From NCBI RefSeq assembly GCF_030486405.1, contig NZ_CP129613.1, positions 434,001-498,000 on the forward strand: a stretch of 64,000 bases of DNA, written 5' to 3'. Under the pieces are notes generated by a model. It saw nothing but the letters and a program-made list of their open reading frames with translations. It was not told the origin of the DNA and made no database searches. Shown here one piece after another: positions 17,299-23,994 of this stretch. Each line of letters opens with the position of its first letter. The stretch's first letter is position 1. Made by a program: the position numbers and the translations under genes. The DNA comes from Mycolicibacterium sp. HK-90 (GTDB lineage: Bacteria > Actinomycetota > Actinomycetes > Mycobacteriales > Mycobacteriaceae).

Positions 17299-17371
17299 GG
17301 GTCGTTGGTGAAATCGCGTATCACTCTTGGCTTTTACCCATGAGTTCCGGGTTCGAGTCCCGGGCGGCCCA
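17299..17371 (+). tRNA. tRNA-Lys(TTT)
   Basis: The acceptor GGGTCGT pairs with GCGGCCC through two G-U pairs, the D stem is GTGA/TCAC and the T arm CCGGG-TTCGAGT-CCCGG is perfect. The loop CTTTTAC gives anticodon TTT. The anticodon stem CTTGG/CCATG has one T-T mismatch. CCA is not encoded. Confidence 0.85.
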
Positions 17372-17388
17372 TCGAAGGATCACACACG

Positions 17389-17460
17389 GCGCCGTTAGCT
17401 GAGTTGGGATAGCACCAGACTCTTAATCTGGGGACGAGGGATCGAAACCCTCACGGCGCA
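17389..17460 (+). tRNA. tRNA-Lys(CTT)
   Basis: Perfect acceptor GCGCCGT/ACGGCGC, anticodon stem CCAGA/TCTGG and loop CTCTTAA with anticodon CTT. T arm with loop ATCGAAA. Together with the preceding gene the array supplies both Lys isoacceptors. Confidence 0.92.
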
Positions 17461-17471
17461 CCGATATTCAT

Positions 17472-17547
17472 GCCGTTGAGGTGTAACAGGTTTGCACGTC
17501 AGTCTTCCAAACTGGCAGAACGGGTTCGAGTCCCGTCGACGGCTCCA
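17472..17547 (+). tRNA. tRNA-Gly(TCC)
   Basis: Acceptor GCCGTTG/CGACGGC, anticodon stem TCAGT/ACTGG, loop CTTCCAA with anticodon TCC, T arm with loop TTCGAGT. The mature body ends at 17544 and the 3' CCA is encoded at 17545-17547. Confidence 0.9.
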
Positions 17548-17558
17548 CACAAACACAT

Positions 17559-17634
17559 ACGGATGTAGCTCAACGGGAAGAGCGGCGGTCTCCAAAACCG
17601 CAGGGTGAGGGTTCGAGTCCTTCCGTCCGTGCCA
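17559..17634 (+). tRNA. tRNA-Trp(CCA)
   Basis: Acceptor ACGGATG/CGTCCGT, anticodon stem GCGGT/ACCGC, loop CTCCAAA with anticodon CCA. The body ends at 17631 and CCA is encoded at 17632-17634. Confidence 0.92.
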
Positions 17635-17635
17635 G

Positions 17636-17712
17636 CGGGATGTGGCGCAACTTGGGAGCGCACCTGGTTTGGGTCCAGGAGGTTGCACGTTCGAATCGTG
17701 TCATTCCGACCA
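17636..17712 (+). tRNA. tRNA-Pro(TGG)
   Basis: Acceptor CGGGATG/CATTCCG, anticodon stem CCTGG/CCAGG, loop TTTGGGT with anticodon TGG. The body ends at 17709 and CCA is encoded at 17710-17712. Only 1 bp separates it from the Trp gene. Confidence 0.92.
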
Positions 17713-17717
17713 CATTT

Positions 17718-17789
17718 GCCCCCGTAGCTCAGCGGGAGAGCGCCTCGCTTACAACGAGGATGGCGGGAGTTCGAATCTCCCCGGGGGTA
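17718..17789 (+). tRNA. tRNA-Val(TAC)
   Basis: Acceptor GCCCCCG/CGGGGGT, anticodon stem CCTCG/CGAGG, loop CTTACAA with anticodon TAC, T loop TTCGAAT. CCA is not encoded. It is the last tRNA before the HNH gene. Confidence 0.92.
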
Positions 17790-17834
17790 CGCATCGACTG
17801 TCCGCGACGACAATCAGAGAGGAGGCACGCGGTC

Positions 17835-18329
17835 ATGAAACATTTTCGCCAACGCGGAACCCGTCAACAGATCGTGACGGTATACAACGCCGACTACCGC
17901 GTGCTGGCCCACGTGACCTGGCAGGAGGCGATTCGGCTGCTGCTGCGGGGCTCGGTCTACGTGATCGAGCGCCACGATCCGGCCGTTCACATTCAGAGCC
18001 CGTCGACCGTCATCGAACTGCCGGTGTCCGTCGCGCTGCGCGAGTACGTCCATGTGCCGTACCGGCCGCGTGGCCGGGTCGCACGTGTGGGTGTGCTGGA
18101 ACGTGACGGCTACACCTGCGTGTACTGCGGCGGACGCGGCGACACGCTGGATCACGTGGTGCCCGAGTCGCGTGGCGGCCAGAACACGTGGCTGAATCTC
18201 GTCGCCGCATGCGCACCGTGCAACGGGCGCAAGGGTAATCGCACCCCCGAAGAGGCGGGGATGCGGCTGCTGTGGGAGCCCTATGAGCCCCGCGACCGGG
18301 ACCGGTACCGCGTGCCGGCGATGGACTGA
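17835..18329 (+). CDS. HNH endonuclease-domain protein inside the tRNA array
   Basis: The 164-residue protein has an N-terminal section (IVTVYNADYRVLAHVTWQEA to about residue 75) and a C-terminal HNH nuclease: VLERDGYTCVYCGG with Cys95 and Cys98, TLDHVVPESRGG with His107, the HNH Asn near 121 and AACAPCNGRKGN with Cys126 and Cys129 as the second zinc pair. This is the layout of the common actinobacterial and phage HNH family with a short N-terminal domain. An AGAGGAGG lies 9 nt before ATG 17835. It divides seven upstream from five downstream tRNA genes and may take part in the mobility of the array. Confidence 0.9.
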   Translation: MKHFRQRGTRQQIVTVYNADYRVLAHVTWQEAIRLLLRGSVYVIERHDPAVHIQSPSTVIELPVSVALREYVHVPYRPRGRVARVGVLERDGYTCVYCGGRGDTLDHVVPESRGGQNTWLNLVAACAPCNGRKGNRTPEEAGMRLLWEPYEPRDRDRYRVPAMD

Positions 18330-18334
18330 CCGAC

Positions 18335-18377
18335 GGCGGGGCGGACGACAAGACCCACGGGAGTCGTCCGCCCCGCC
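18335..18377 (+). terminator. 15-bp perfect hairpin after the HNH gene
   Basis: Two perfectly complementary 15-bp arms lie at 18335-18349 and 18363-18377 with a 13-nt loop, 5 bp after the HNH stop. No T-run follows, so it could be a factor-assisted terminator, an antitermination target or an RNase III-type processing stem that separates the HNH message from the downstream tRNAs. Confidence 0.6.
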
Positions 18378-18384
18378 CTCCCAC

Positions 18385-18461
18385 TCCGTCGTAGCTCAAT
18401 TCGGTAGAGCTGCGCCCTGTTGAGGCGAAGGTTGTTGGTTCGAATCCCTCCGCGCAGACCA
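18385..18461 (+). pseudogene. Degenerate tRNA-Asn(GTT)-like gene
   Basis: The D arm (GCTC...GAGC), anticodon loop CTGTTGA (anticodon GTT) and GGTTGTTGGTTCGAATCC segment look like tRNA-Asn, and CCA is present at 18459-18461. The acceptor strands TCCGTCG and CGCGCAG pair at only two or three positions, the T stem GTTGG/CCCTC pairs poorly, and the anticodon stem GCGCC/GGCGA has a mismatch. It is probably non-functional, or the 3' part was replaced. Confidence 0.6.
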
Positions 18462-18468
18462 CTTTCCA

Positions 18469-18542
18469 TGCCCGCTAGCACAATCGGTAGCTGCGTCTGG
18501 TTCTGAGCCAGAAGGTTTCAGGTTCGAATCCTGGGCGGGCAG
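18469..18542 (+). tRNA. tRNA-Gln(CTG)
   Basis: Perfect acceptor TGCCCGC/GCGGGCA, anticodon stem TCTGG/CCAGA, loop TTCTGAG with anticodon CTG, T loop TTCGAAT. CCA is not encoded. Confidence 0.92.
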
Positions 18543-18551
18543 CGTTGGCAT

Positions 18552-18623
18552 TGACCCGTGGTGTAACCGGCAGCACGGCTGACTTTGGTTCAGTCGGTTC
18601 AGGTTCGAATCCTGGCGGGTCAA
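18552..18623 (+). tRNA. tRNA-Gln(TTG)
   Basis: Perfect acceptor TGACCCG/CGGGTCA, anticodon stem GCTGA/TCAGT, loop CTTTGGT with anticodon TTG, T loop TTCGAAT. CCA is not encoded. The array thus carries both Gln isoacceptors. Confidence 0.9.
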
Positions 18624-18638
18624 CGAACTCGCGTCGAT

Positions 18639-18712
18639 GCCCCTGTAGCTCAATGGGACAGAGCGTCGTCCTCCGACGGCGAAGGTTGGCGGTTCGAGTC
18701 CGTCCAGGGGCA
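18639..18712 (+). tRNA. tRNA-Arg(CCG)
   Basis: Perfect acceptor GCCCCTG/CAGGGGC, anticodon stem TCGTC/GGCGA, loop CTCCGAC with anticodon CCG, T loop TTCGAGT. CCA is not encoded. Confidence 0.9.
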
Positions 18713-18724
18713 CGGCACCACGAT

Positions 18725-18798
18725 GCCCGCGTAGCTCAGTTGGACAGAGCGCCTGTTTACGAAGCAGGAGGTAACTGGTTCGAATCCAGCCGCGGGTG
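18725..18798 (+). tRNA. tRNA-Arg(ACG)
   Basis: Acceptor GCCCGCG/CGCGGGT, anticodon stem CCTGT/GCAGG, loop TTACGAA with anticodon ACG (wobble A expected to become inosine), T loop TTCGAAT. Last tRNA of the array. Confidence 0.92.
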
Positions 18799-18817
18799 CG
18801 CAGAACATCGAGTTTTC

Positions 18818-18831
18818 TAGAACGCGTTCCA
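18818..18831. promoter_or_regulatory. KstR-like operator
   Basis: TAGAACGCGTTCCA fits the published TnnAACnnGTTnnA consensus of the cholesterol-catabolism repressor KstR at every fixed position. It lies 22 bp before the Ddn-like gene, overlapping the likely promoter. Confidence 0.65.
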
Positions 18832-18852
18832 GTTTGCGTGTACGGTGTACGC

Positions 18853-19317
18853 ATGACTGAGGGGGTTACGTCCGACTCGTATAAGGAGCTCTCGCCCGAT
18901 GGGGTGGCTGCCCACAACAACCGCATGATCGCCTTGCTCCGAGCCAATGGCGGTGTGCTTCCCGGTGTCCCGGATTCAGAGATGCGGGTGCTGATCCTGA
19001 CGATCCAGGGAGCCAAATCGGGCACGCGCCGGCTCACTCCGTTGGGATACATCGAACATCAAGGACGCCGCTATGTCGCCGGCTCGAACGGTGGACAGGA
19101 TTCCCCGCCGGCGTGGATCTTCAACGTCCGCGCGAATCCTGCGGTGACTGCGGAAGTGGCCGGAGAGTCCTTTGCCGCCACTGTCCGGGAACTCGGCCCC
19201 GGTGAACGCGACGATATCTTCGCTGTCCTGGTGGCAAGGCACCCGTTCTTCGGCGAGTACCAGGCCGCCATGCGCCGAACCATTCCCGTCTTCGAGGTGG
19301 AGCGGGGCCGCGAATAG
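18853..19317 (+). CDS. Deazaflavin(F420)-dependent nitroreductase-family protein (Ddn-like)
   Basis: A 154-residue protein of the Ddn/nitroreductase-like fold. The run [20 protein letters not shown], then [23 protein letters not shown] and the C-terminal [10 protein letters not shown] are signatures of the family, which binds coenzyme F420 and reduces quinones, nitro compounds or unsaturated lipids near the membrane. The ATG at 18853 begins a normal N-terminus; the frame is open into the last tRNA. The KstR-like operator upstream suggests sterol-linked expression. Confidence 0.88.
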   Translation: MTEGVTSDSYKELSPDGVAAHNNRMIALLRANGGVLPGVPDSEMRVLILTIQGAKSGTRRLTPLGYIEHQGRRYVAGSNGGQDSPPAWIFNVRANPAVTAEVAGESFAATVRELGPGERDDIFAVLVARHPFFGEYQAAMRRTIPVFEVERGRE

Positions 19318-19346
19318 GACGCGACCCGAACCGTAGTGTCGGAGAG

Positions 19347-20261
19347 GTGTCGATCCGCGAGCTGATCGTGCTCGGTACCGCCAGCCAGGTGCCGACCCGC
19401 CACCGCAACCACAACGGATACCTGTTGCGCTGGGATGGCGAAGGTCTGTTGTTCGACCCGGGCGAGGGAACGCAACGACAGCTTCTGCTCGCGGGCGTTT
19501 CCGTGAGCAGCGTCACCCGGTTGTGCCTCACGCACTTCCATGGGGACCACTGCCTCGGCGTTCCTGGAGTGCTGCAGCGCATGTCGCTGGACCGGGTGCC
19601 GCATGCGCTGCGGGCCTACTACCCGGCATCAGGGCAGCAGTACTTCACCCGGCTCCGACATGCCAGCCTCTTTCACGACACACTCGATGTCCGCGAGCAC
19701 CCGATCGATGCGGACGGTCCCGCCGCCGAGGGCGCCTTCGGCCGACTTGAGGCGCGTCGGCTCGACCATTCGGTGCCCTCGATCGGCTACCGGCTCATCG
19801 AACCCGACAGCCGGCGCATGGTGCCTGAGTTGCTGGCAGGTTTCGGCATCACCGGTCCAGTCGTCGGGCAGTTGCAGCGAACCGGGGAGGTGAGCGTCGG
19901 CGGACGTCGGGTGCGCCTGGCCGAGGTGAGCGAACCGCGACGGGGGCAGCGCTTCGCGTTCGTCATGGACACCCGATTGTGCGACGCGGTCTTCGCGTTG
20001 GCCGAGGACGCCGACCTGCTGGTGATCGAGTCGACGTTCCTCGACACCGATGCCGAACTGGCTGCGCGCTACGGGCATTTGACCGCCCGGCAGGCCGCGC
20101 AGGTCGCCGCGGCCGGGAGGGTGCGACGGCTGGTGCTCACCCACTTCTCGCAGCGGTACGAGAATGCCGGTCGCCACCGCGACGAGGCCGCGGAAGTCTT
20201 CGACGGCGAGGTGATCGTGGCCGAGGACCTGATGAGGATTCCGGTTCCGAGACGGGCGTGA
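19347..20261 (+). CDS. rnz: Ribonuclease Z (metallo-beta-lactamase fold tRNA 3' endonuclease)
   Basis: The 304-residue protein has the zinc motif [11 protein letters not shown] (His63, His65, Asp67, His68), an early [15 protein letters not shown] segment typical of RNase [14 protein letters not shown], a metal-ligand Asp in FVMDTR and LTHFSQRY near the end. RNase Z cuts tRNA precursors after the discriminator base so that CCA can be added. That suits the neighbouring array, where most genes lack encoded CCA. The start is GTG. It is separated by 29 bp from the Ddn-like gene. Confidence 0.85.
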   Translation: MSIRELIVLGTASQVPTRHRNHNGYLLRWDGEGLLFDPGEGTQRQLLLAGVSVSSVTRLCLTHFHGDHCLGVPGVLQRMSLDRVPHALRAYYPASGQQYFTRLRHASLFHDTLDVREHPIDADGPAAEGAFGRLEARRLDHSVPSIGYRLIEPDSRRMVPELLAGFGITGPVVGQLQRTGEVSVGGRRVRLAEVSEPRRGQRFAFVMDTRLCDAVFALAEDADLLVIESTFLDTDAELAARYGHLTARQAAQVAAAGRVRRLVLTHFSQRYENAGRHRDEAAEVFDGEVIVAEDLMRIPVPRRA

Positions 20262-20309
20262 GGCTGCGCCTGACCCTGCTTGCAGAGTGTCAACGATCCC
20301 ACCGACTTC

Positions 20310-20324
20310 GTTACATTGTGTAAC
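20310..20324. promoter_or_regulatory. Inverted repeat upstream of the 48-residue membrane protein
   Basis: GTTACA and TGTAAC form a perfect 6-bp inverted repeat with a 3-bp spacer, about 100 bp before the small gene. It may be an operator in its promoter. The regulator is unknown. Confidence 0.4.
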
Positions 20325-20425
20325 CCTTGCCTGGTGGGCGGGCGGCCTAAGGTCTCCGTTGTGCGCGATCACCGATCACGGGGACGCCACCGCAAAGGTG
20401 TCAGTTCGTCTGTAGAGGTTGCTTC

Positions 20426-20572
20426 ATGAGTGGAGTTTTAGAGCGGCTCGCAACTGCCATGTACATCGCGATCACAGCCGCATTCCTGGGGCTGGCATTC
20501 TCGGCACTCGTCGCGGTCCTCATCGCCGCCGCGCCCCTCAAGCTCCTGGCGTTGATCGACAGGCAAAACTGA
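20426..20572 (+). CDS. Small membrane protein, 48 residues
   Basis: Starts MSGVLERLATAMYIAITAAF and is almost entirely one or two closely spaced hydrophobic segments (about residues 12-45), ending LIDRQN. No family is recognised. A TAGAGG lies 10 nt before the ATG. A 164-bp leader with an inverted repeat and a weak hairpin (near 20380-20400) precedes it, suggesting regulated expression. It converges with the GAPDH gene across a strong hairpin. It could be a small stress or envelope protein. Confidence 0.5.
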   Translation: MSGVLERLATAMYIAITAAFLGLAFSALVAVLIAAAPLKLLALIDRQN

Positions 20573-20579
20573 CCTGGAG

Positions 20580-20605
20580 CCCGAGCCGGCCGGTGCCGGC
20601 CCGGG
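20580..20605. terminator. Hairpin between convergent genes
   Basis: CCCG-A-GCCGGC and GCCGGC-C-CGGG form a 10-bp stem with one mismatch and a CGGT loop, 7 bp after the small gene and 20 bp after the GAPDH stop. There is no T-run. It probably acts as a bidirectional terminator. Confidence 0.5.
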
Positions 20606-20624
20606 ATCAAGTTCTCGTCGCGTG

Positions 20625-22094
20625 TTACGGAGTGAGGACGGCCGTCTGATCCGCGTCGGCCCGCATCCGCGGGTACGTCGGATACTCGATCCCCGACAGG
20701 TACTGAACGGTCCGGACGACCTGGGACGAGTAGCCGAATTCGTTGTCGTACCAGACGTAGAGGATCACGTTGTCCTCGTCGGCGATCGTCGCGTTCGCAT
20801 CGATGATGCTCGCCGCCCGTGAGCCGATGAAGTCGCTCGACACGGCATCGGTCGCCGCGGTGTAGTCGAGGTTGCGGCTCAACGGTCCCGACAGCGAGGC
20901 CTGGCGCAGGTACTCCAGGACCTCTTCCTTGGTGGTCGGCCGGTGCAGCTGCATGTTCAGGATCGCCACGGAGACGTCCGGGGTGGGAACACGGATCGAG
21001 CTGCCGCTGATCTTGGCCTTCAGGTCCGGCATCGCCTTCGCGACCGCGGACGCGGCTCCGGTTTCGGTGAGCACCAGGTTGAACGGCGCGGACCGGCCGC
21101 GGCGGTCGGCCTTGTGATAGTTGTCCAGCAGGTTCTGGTCGTTGGTGAACGAGTGCACGGTCTCGACGTGACAGCGCGCGACACCGAACTCGTCGTCCAT
21201 CGCCTTCAGCGGCGGCACGATCGCATTGGTCGTGCATGAAGCGCAGGAGAAGATCTGCTGCTCGAGATCGAGCGTGCGGTGGTTGACCCCGTGCACGATG
21301 TTCGGCACGTCGCCCTTGCCCGGCGCGGTCAGCAGGACCTTGGCGATGCCGGGGCGCAGGTGCTTGGACAGGCCTTCGCGGTCGCGCCACTTGCCGGTGT
21401 TGTCGATCAGGATCGCGTTGTCGATGCCGTACTCGGTGTAATCGACGGTCGACGGGTCGTTGCTGTGGATGAACTTGATGACGTTGCCGTTGGCGATGAG
21501 GCAGTTGTTCTCGGTGTCGACCTTGATCGAGCCGTTGAACTGGCCGTGGACCGAGTCGCGGCGCAGCAGCGACGCCCGCTTGGCCAGGTCGCCTTCGCCG
21601 TTGCTGCGGATGACGACGGCGCGCAGGTTCAGGCCGTTTCCGGACCCGGCCTTCTCGATGAGCAGACGCGCAACCAGCCGGCCGATCCGGCCGAACCCGT
21701 AAAGCACCACGTCCCGCGGACCTTGCGGTTCGGCCTTGTGTTCGCCGGTCACCTCGGCGAGCACCTGCGCGGTGAACTCGGGTACCGACAGCCCCGCGTC
21801 GCTGCAGCGGTAGGCCATGACCAGCAGACCGAGGTCGATCTTCGACGGCCCCAGGTCCAGGTCGGCCAGGGCCTGCAGGAACGGGAACGTCTCTTCGACC
21901 GACAGCTCGTTACCGCCGACCTGGCGGGCGAAGCGGTGGGTCCGCAGGATGCTGATCACGGACTTGTTCACCAGCGACCGGCTGTGCAGCAGGACTGTCA
22001 CGCCCTTCGCCCGGTGCAAGGTGCCGATGATCGGGATCATCGCCTCCGCGAGTGCTTCCTGAGCATTCCAATGGGCGAGTTCTGGCGAGTTCAA
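20625..22094 (-). CDS. gapB: GapB-type glyceraldehyde-3-phosphate dehydrogenase with N-terminal extension
   Basis: About 489 residues, longer than the usual 335. The first 130 residues form an extra helical domain (MIPIIGTLHRAKGVTVLLHS, then LVNKSVISILRTHRFAR). The NAD(P) domain starts at GFGRIGRLVARLL near residue 133 and the catalytic Cys lies in FSCASCTTNAIVPP near residue 287. Long GAPDHs of this kind are known in corynebacteria and mycobacteria, where GapB works in the gluconeogenic direction. A TTG at 22094 with AGGA upstream is the likely start, although the frame is open further. Confidence 0.85.
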   Translation of the reverse strand: MNSPELAHWNAQEALAEAMIPIIGTLHRAKGVTVLLHSRSLVNKSVISILRTHRFARQVGGNELSVEETFPFLQALADLDLGPSKIDLGLLVMAYRCSDAGLSVPEFTAQVLAEVTGEHKAEPQGPRDVVLYGFGRIGRLVARLLIEKAGSGNGLNLRAVVIRSNGEGDLAKRASLLRRDSVHGQFNGSIKVDTENNCLIANGNVIKFIHSNDPSTVDYTEYGIDNAILIDNTGKWRDREGLSKHLRPGIAKVLLTAPGKGDVPNIVHGVNHRTLDLEQQIFSCASCTTNAIVPPLKAMDDEFGVARCHVETVHSFTNDQNLLDNYHKADRRGRSAPFNLVLTETGAASAVAKAMPDLKAKISGSSIRVPTPDVSVAILNMQLHRPTTKEEVLEYLRQASLSGPLSRNLDYTAATDAVSSDFIGSRAASIIDANATIADEDNVILYVWYDNEFGYSSQVVRTVQYLSGIEYPTYPRMRADADQTAVLTP

Positions 22095-22225
22095 ATCAAG
22101 CGTCCTGTGGGTCGTGCGGGCTGGCCCCTCGGATGAGTTGCGCTTCGATGTTAACGACCGCCAGAACTCACAATGCGTCGTGGTTGTGCCGTGAGGCCAG
22201 TAGTGGCCCAGGTCACAGCTGATTT

Positions 22226-22597
22226 CTAGGCGGAGTCCACGGGAATGTCGAGCTCGGTGAGCCGGCTGGGGGCGGCTTGCCGCCAGGAATCGGCCAGGAT
22301 GTCGCGCAACTCCTGCTCGTCTTCGAGCGCGGCCAACCGGACACGTACCCACGCCGACGCGGCCTCGTGCTGAGGCACCCAGAACTTGTCCGGTTCGGCG
22401 GCGATCAGCTCCTGGCGGTCGAGCCTCGGGCAGCGCACCGCGAAGGATGTCTGATCGTCCGGCACGGTGACGAACATCTTGCCCGCCACATCGAAGGTGG
22501 GATGGTGCCAGCGTTCCTTCTCCCGGGTTTCGGGGAAAGACAGCGCGATGCGGCGCACGTCGTCGTCATCGAGCTCGGTGCGCACCTTCCTACTCAC
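22226..22597 (-). CDS. YjbR/MmcQ-family protein
   Basis: A 123-residue cytoplasmic protein with the YjbR fold pattern: IALSFPETREKERWHHPTFDVAGKMF split across positions 15-40, then FWVPQHEAASAWVRVRLAAL. These proteins resemble the CyaY fold and may bind DNA, but their role is unknown. The start GTG at 22597 overlaps the end of the upstream DsbA-like gene (GTGAGTAG), so expression is probably coupled to it. Confidence 0.75.
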   Translation of the reverse strand: MSRKVRTELDDDDVRRIALSFPETREKERWHHPTFDVAGKMFVTVPDDQTSFAVRCPRLDRQELIAAEPDKFWVPQHEAASAWVRVRLAALEDEQELRDILADSWRQAAPSRLTELDIPVDSA

Positions 22598-23292
22598 CGG
22601 GCAGCCTCTCGAGCCAGTCCGAGTTTCCGTCGAGGGGATCGCCGTCGAGGACCACCAGCGGCACACCGGGCTCGGGGAAGCTGCGCAGCAGCGGGAGGTT
22701 GCCGGCCGCGATGGTGCGGGCGTCGTACGGGACCGGAAGCCCCAACTTGACCATGTCCTGGGCCGACGGCGGCGCGCCGGCCCGGTCGGCCAGACCGGCG
22801 AGTTGGTCGTTGCTCAGATCCGTCGGGCCTTCTTCTTGCGGTTGCGGCGGAGAAGATCTGCTCGATGAACCGCCAGGTGACATCGCTCGATCGGGAATGG
22901 TCGGCCACGATGAAGGCGGCGTAGATCGCACGGGTGTCGTAAGTGCCACTGGCCGAGTACTTTTCGAGGAAGTTCACGAAGCGCAGATTGATGTGGAGCC
23001 CGCCCGCCTCGATCCGGCGGCCGATCTCGGCGCCCTGCTCGCGGATCATCTTCCCGCTGTAGGGGCACAGCGGATCGAGATAGAGGTCGATCTGGCCCGG
23101 CGCGCCAGGGTCGCCGATGGAGAGGACATCGCCGGCCGGTGACGCCTCGGCCGCGTACGCGCGGCCGACGCCGGGGCCCCACAGCAGAACCGCTGCCAAC
23201 AGGCCCAGCACCACCGCGAGGGCGAACGAGGTACTTGTCGACCGGTGTGCGGCCCGGGTTCGTGCGTGGCTCACAGTCATGGTCTCCATCAT
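22590..23292 (-). pseudogene. Frameshifted DsbA-like thioredoxin-fold secreted protein
   Basis: The N-terminal part has a signal peptide (hydrophobic stretch ALAVVLGLLAAVLLWGPG) and a thioredoxin-fold start with DPLCPYSGKMIREQGAEI, a CPYS (CXXS) motif instead of CXXC. In-frame similarity stops after FIEQIFSAA near 22850. The rest (EEGPTDLSNDQLAGLADRAG to DGDPLDGNSDWLERLPGE) is in another frame. Removing one base in the CAACCGCAAG stretch near 22840-22850 would restore a single product of about 230 residues. It is either a recent pseudogene or a sequencing error. Confidence 0.7.
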
Positions 23293-23303
23293 GTCTGAGT
23301 GGG

Positions 23304-23903
23304 TCAGCGCGACGGCGCGAGCCCAGTGAGCATGAGATGCATGACCTCGCGCGCGACTTCGTCGTGCGTCTTGCCGGAGTTGATGACGTTGTGCAGCACC
23401 GCGGTCATCATGATGGCGCCGAAGACGGTGATCGCGGCACTCTGCGGGTCGGCGAGACTTCTCAGTGAGCCGTCCTCGGATCCGGCCCGGAGAACTCGGG
23501 CGATGGGATCGTAGAACGCCTCTTGCACGGCCGATGCGAGTTCGGGCAGACGGATCGCGCGACCCAGGTCGCCGACGAGCGCCTGGGCGGTGGCCGGCCG
23601 GTTCATGGTGTGGGCAACCTGGGCCTGGACCACGGCGGCCAGTCGATCTCGGCCCGGGCCGGGCGCATCGGCAGCCGCGGCGACGTCACGGGCGAGCGCG
23701 TCGAGGGCATCCCGGAAGAGGAAGGCGAGGATGTCGTCTTTGCCCTTGAAGTAGTAGTACAGCGTCGCTTTCGGGACGCCCGAAGCCGTGGCGATGTCCT
23801 CGATCTTGGTCTTCTCCAGACCACGGGCGGCGATCAGGTCGGTCGCGGCATACAGCTTTTCGGCAACGGCAGGGGGCACGGTCCGTCCGCTCGGTTCACC
23901 CAC
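23304..23903 (-). CDS. TetR-family repressor
   Basis: A 199-residue protein with a TetR DNA-binding domain: LIAARGLEKTKIEDIATASG, then VPKATLYYYFKGKDDILAFL. The C-terminal ligand domain is of the common all-helical type. It is divergent from the KstD-like flavoprotein gene, with a perfect operator between them, so it probably represses that gene and itself. The ligand is likely a substrate of the flavoprotein. Confidence 0.9.
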   Translation of the reverse strand: MGEPSGRTVPPAVAEKLYAATDLIAARGLEKTKIEDIATASGVPKATLYYYFKGKDDILAFLFRDALDALARDVAAAADAPGPGRDRLAAVVQAQVAHTMNRPATAQALVGDLGRAIRLPELASAVQEAFYDPIARVLRAGSEDGSLRSLADPQSAAITVFGAIMMTAVLHNVINSGKTHDEVAREVMHLMLTGLAPSR

Positions 23904-23931
23904 GAGCGCAGTCTAGAGCGCTTGCGCCGTG

Positions 23932-23950
23932 TTTGTACTTTGAGTACAAA
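23932..23950. promoter_or_regulatory. TetR operator between divergent tetR and KstD-like genes
   Basis: TTTGTAC (23932-23938) and GTACAAA (23944-23950) are perfect arms with a 5-bp spacer. The site lies 28 bp from the tetR start and just ahead of the ATG at 23953, the usual position for a TetR autoregulatory operator. Confidence 0.7.
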
Positions 23951-23994
23951 CTATGAGTTCAACGATCGATGGCCGATCACGTTCAGGGAGAGCC

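Noticed and set aside
17206..18798. Possible prophage remnant because of tRNA array plus HNH gene
   Set aside because: No integrase, capsid, tail or lysis genes and no attachment-site repeat were seen in the flanks.
20340..20425. Possible riboswitch in front of the small membrane protein
   Set aside because: A weak hairpin is visible but I could not match it to a known riboswitch consensus.
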